Origin: an uncultured Clostridia bacterium
GTDB lineage: Bacteria; Bacillota; Clostridia; Oscillospirales; CAG-272
Length of the DNA: 14,415 nucleotides
NCBI GenBank assembly: GCA_937894775.1
Contig: CALAXC010000253.1
Location: 1-14,415 of the forward strand
Reading direction: 5' to 3'
Below the pieces are notes generated by a model that searched no databases, was not told the origin of the DNA, and saw nothing but the letters and a program-made list of their open reading frames with translations. Both the position numbers and the translations under genes were made by a program. This document shows positions 12,782 to 14,415 of the stretch, in pieces. Positions within the stretch are counted from its first letter, which is position 1, and each line of letters starts with the position of its first letter.

Positions 12782-13983
12782 TCAAGATCCTCAAGGTAGT
12801 ATACAGTACCCTGCTCTGCGAGGTCGATGTAGTCGCCGCGCTTGAACTGCTCGTAGTAGGTAGTTCTGTGAGATCTGAGCAAAGGAACCGCAACAGAGTC
12901 TCTTTCGAGAACTGTCAAACCGACAGCATACGGGTCATACATAACACCGATAACATAAGCCTTGCTTATGGTATTGTTAACTGTTTCGTCCCCGCTTGTA
13001 GTAGTGCTAACCAGTTTAGCCTTGATAGTGGTTCTGTCCTTTGCGGAGAGGTCACCGAGACCCTGCCAATAATCGATCTCTTTGTATCCGGGCATGGATA
13101 CGAGACTGTCATGGTAAACATTCGAGGTCATGAAGCGCTGAATGTTATCAGCGAATTTGGTGTTGATAAGGAACATAAGTTCGTCTGCGGGTGTGAACTT
13201 TTCAACAGTATCAACATTTCTGAGAACGTTGTATTCAGTGAAAAGTGCCTTTTCATCCTTGAAGAATGATGTACACCATCTGAGGAAGTCGGCATCGAAC
13301 CATGCATCATCAGCTGTAACAGTCTCACCTGTTTCAGCGTAATACTGTGCGATGAGGTTTACTGCCATTCTCTTTGTTTCAGAAGCTGTATCGGCCTCTG
13401 CCTGAGCGTTAAGAAGCTCACCCATGTAGCAAGCAATAACTGCTCTGCCGACAGATTCCATTTCCTTCTCGATACCCGAATTGAGCGCCGTGAAGATAGC
13501 GGAAATGAATGCGGCAAGATTCTCTGCTGATGTGAAGCCTGTCTTGATCTGATCTTCTGTGATAGTTACAGATACTTCCCATGTGTTCTGATTGCTGAAC
13601 AGCTTTACAGATACTGTAGGAAGATTCTGCATCTGTCCTGTGAGCTCTGCCTCTGAAGCATTATCGCCCTGAATGTACTTGCCTGATTCCTGAGCTACCT
13701 GAGAAGCAACATGTACTTTCTGAAGCACGGCCCCAAATTCAAAAGGCTCCATGTAGAGGAAGTCGAACTTGCTCTTGTAAGCTCTGTTGGCGATAATGAA
13801 TTTTGCGATCCTATCTACGAACTTGCCGAAGATAGCATCATTGGTTCCGTTTCTGCCGCTCTGTATAATATAGTCACCCAAAGATGCTATATTGGAAAGG
13901 TCCACCTGCGCAACGGCGGTAGCACCTTCACCCTGTGATACGAGGGCATTGACGATCGTGTGAAGGTCGTTAAAGGTTGCCAA
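12772..13983 (-). CDS. Major capsid protein (φ29 gp8-like)
   Basis: The product is 403 aa. It begins at a TTG codon 9 nt after AAAGGAG; no ATG in frame lies near the N-terminus. The gene follows the scaffold-like ORF and precedes the connector, the position of gp8 in φ29. The sequence is mixed alpha/beta and typical of an HK97-fold capsid subunit: an N-terminal arm, MEPFEFGAVLQKV, then SVTITEDQI and the long helix ENLAAFISAIFTALNSGIE, and the C-terminal region with TSNVYHDSLVSMPGYKEIDYW and FKRGDYIDL. It is shorter than φ29 gp8 (448 aa), which carries its own C-terminal Ig-like (BIG2) domain. Here that part appears to have been moved to a frameshift extension. The stop at 12774-12772 directly follows the slippery heptamer. 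Confidence 0.87.
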   Translation of the reverse strand: MATFNDLHTIVNALVSQGEGATAVAQVDLSNIASLGDYIIQSGRNGTNDAIFGKFVDRIAKFIIANRAYKSKFDFLYMEPFEFGAVLQKVHVASQVAQESGKYIQGDNASEAELTGQMQNLPTVSVKLFSNQNTWEVSVTITEDQIKTGFTSAENLAAFISAIFTALNSGIEKEMESVGRAVIACYMGELLNAQAEADTASETKRMAVNLIAQYYAETGETVTADDAWFDADFLRWCTSFFKDEKALFTEYNVLRNVDTVEKFTPADELMFLINTKFADNIQRFMTSNVYHDSLVSMPGYKEIDYWQGLGDLSAKDRTTIKAKLVSTTTSGDETVNNTISKAYVIGVMYDPYAVGLTVLERDSVAVPLLRSHRTTYYEQFKRGDYIDLAEQGTVYYLEDLENP

Positions 13984-13989
13984 TTGTTA

Positions 13990-14253
13990 TCACTCCTTTG
14001 TGTTTGTGTCTCCCTCGTCCGAGGGTGTGGGTTCGTTAGAGTTATTAGGGTCATCCGATTCGGAGCTGGCATCATCGGACTTTGGCTCGTCGTTGGACTT
14101 ATCTTTCGGCTCGTTAGCCTTCGGGTTGACCGCCCCTATGGTTTCCTTGACAGAAGCCTTCTTGTTGTCGTCTTTAGTTGCCTGTTTCTCCATTTCTTTT
14201 TTAGCAGCCTCTTCCTTGCGGATGCAGTCTGCTATGAACTTGATAGCATCCAT
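13990..14253 (-). CDS. Scaffolding-like acidic small protein (φ29 gp7 position)
   Basis: The product is 87 aa from the ATG at 14253, 8 nt after AAGGAG; upstream in-frame GTG (14262) and ATG (14259) are too close to that site. The N-terminal 30 residues are a charged amphipathic helix (MDAIKFIADCIRKEEAAKKE). The remainder is disordered and very acidic, rich in Asp, Ser, Glu, Asn and Pro. Size and position, first in the structural operon and immediately before the capsid gene, match φ29 gp7 scaffold (about 98 aa). The helix-plus-acidic-tail composition is also consistent. Its last codons carry the ribosome binding site of the capsid gene, and the genes are 6 nt apart. Sequence similarity alone would not identify it. 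Confidence 0.7.
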   Translation of the reverse strand: MDAIKFIADCIRKEEAAKKEMEKQATKDDNKKASVKETIGAVNPKANEPKDKSNDEPKSDDASSESDDPNNSNEPTPSDEGDTNTKE

Positions 14254-14290
14254 GTTCATCACTCCTTAAAAATAATAAAGCACTTACACA

Positions 14291-14309
14291 TAGAGAGACC
14301 TTCTCTCTA
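14291..14309 (-). ncRNA. 5'-terminal stem-loop of the late leader
   Basis: TAGAGAGA (14309-14302 on the minus strand) pairs with TCTCTCTA (14298-14291) around AGG. The predicted transcription start is near 14311, so this hairpin would form at the very 5' end of the structural mRNA. Such 5' stem-loops are known to protect mRNAs from decay in Bacillus and E. coli. It is about 40 nt upstream of the first start codon. Confidence 0.65.
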
Positions 14310-14317
14310 CATCTTTT

Positions 14318-14346
14318 ATTATACACTATTATAAAAGATTTGTCAA
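14318..14346 (-). promoter_or_regulatory. Late leftward promoter (perfect consensus)
   Basis: On the minus strand TTGACA (14346-14341), a 17-bp spacer and TATAAT (14323-14318) match the sigma-A consensus exactly. It is the only evident promoter for the structural arm. Upstream lie three phased TTGTAAY motifs. As the basal promoter is perfect, any late timing would have to come from repression or from DNA-bound protein rather than from a weak -35 box as at φ29 A3. Confidence 0.9.
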
Positions 14347-14356
14347 GGGGTAAATG

Positions 14357-14384
14357 ATTACAATTTAGTTACAAATAATTACAA
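14357..14384 (-). promoter_or_regulatory. Helically phased TTGTAAY repeats, right end
   Basis: On the minus strand TTGTAAT (14384-14378), TTGTAAC (14374-14368) and TTGTAAT (14363-14357) occur with start-to-start steps of 10 and 11 bp. The nearest is 10 bp upstream of the -35 box. Motif and phasing match the left end, and the orientation follows transcription as it does there. Confidence 0.6.
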
Positions 14385-14415
14385 ACTGGAAATAGTTGAC
14401 AAATGTTAGGTGTCA
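14368..14415. repeat. Right inverted terminal sequence (imperfect)
   Basis: This is the counterpart of the left terminal sequence. AAATAGTTGAC (14390-14400) and AGGTGT (14408-14413) are exact complements of 16-26 and 3-8. The alignment is in register with the two window ends, which argues that the window runs nearly end to end on a linear genome. Confidence 0.6.

Noticed and set aside
13960..14334. Rightward hydrophobic 124-aa frame opposite scaffold and capsid start.
   Set aside because: It is a shadow of the acidic scaffold gene. It also crosses the late promoter on the opposite strand and has no start signals.

Overview
The window looks like an essentially complete, very small linear genome (14.4 kb) of a podovirus-type phage of the φ29/Picovirinae-like lineage, which replicates by protein priming. 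The evidence is a φ29-type family B DNA polymerase preceded by a terminal-protein-sized ORF, a gp16-type packaging ATPase, a φ29-type structural module (scaffold, major capsid, connector, lower collar, tail knob), and related inverted sequences at the two ends. The host is probably a Gram-positive Clostridia/Firmicutes bacterium, as in gut viromes. This is inferred from strong AGGAGG ribosome binding sites, consensus sigma-A promoters, a GH25 muramidase and a sortase-like gene. No tRNA, integrase, CRISPR array or insertion sequence is visible.

Layout. The left end (1-210) holds the terminal repeat, a structured 28-nt repeat, a long inverted repeat, phased TTGTAAC motifs and a strong rightward promoter. 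The rightward arm (211-6623) encodes a coiled-coil early protein, a putative terminal protein, the DNA polymerase, then (after an internal promoter at 3477-3505) two small unknown proteins, a sortase-like protein, the packaging ATPase, a holin-like protein and a GH25 lysin. Several of these genes are coupled by ATGA overlaps. Positions 6619-6780 form a hairpin-rich convergence zone ending in a bidirectional rho-independent terminator. The leftward arm (14253 down to 6785) is read from a consensus promoter near the right end. It encodes scaffold, major capsid protein, an Ig-like extension ORF, connector, lower collar and a two-part tail knob.

How it works together. The rightward arm supplies replication, packaging and lysis. 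The leftward arm supplies the virion. All three promoters carry copies of the same TTGTAAY motif at 10-11 bp spacing, so one phage or host protein probably coordinates both arms.

The most interesting points are: (1) a textbook −1 frameshift signal (A AAC CCT, stop, 5-nt spacer, stem-loop) that would fuse the capsid protein to an Ig-like extension whose own start site is poor; (2) a phage-encoded sortase-like protein with His and TLxTC Cys in correct order and spacing; (3) the shared phased motif at both genome ends and the internal promoter; (4) a tail knob split into two overlapping genes; (5) a pair of structured repeats with a compensatory base-pair change.

Gene functions come from motif recognition and gene order, without database searches. 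Comparisons with φ29 proteins are from memory.
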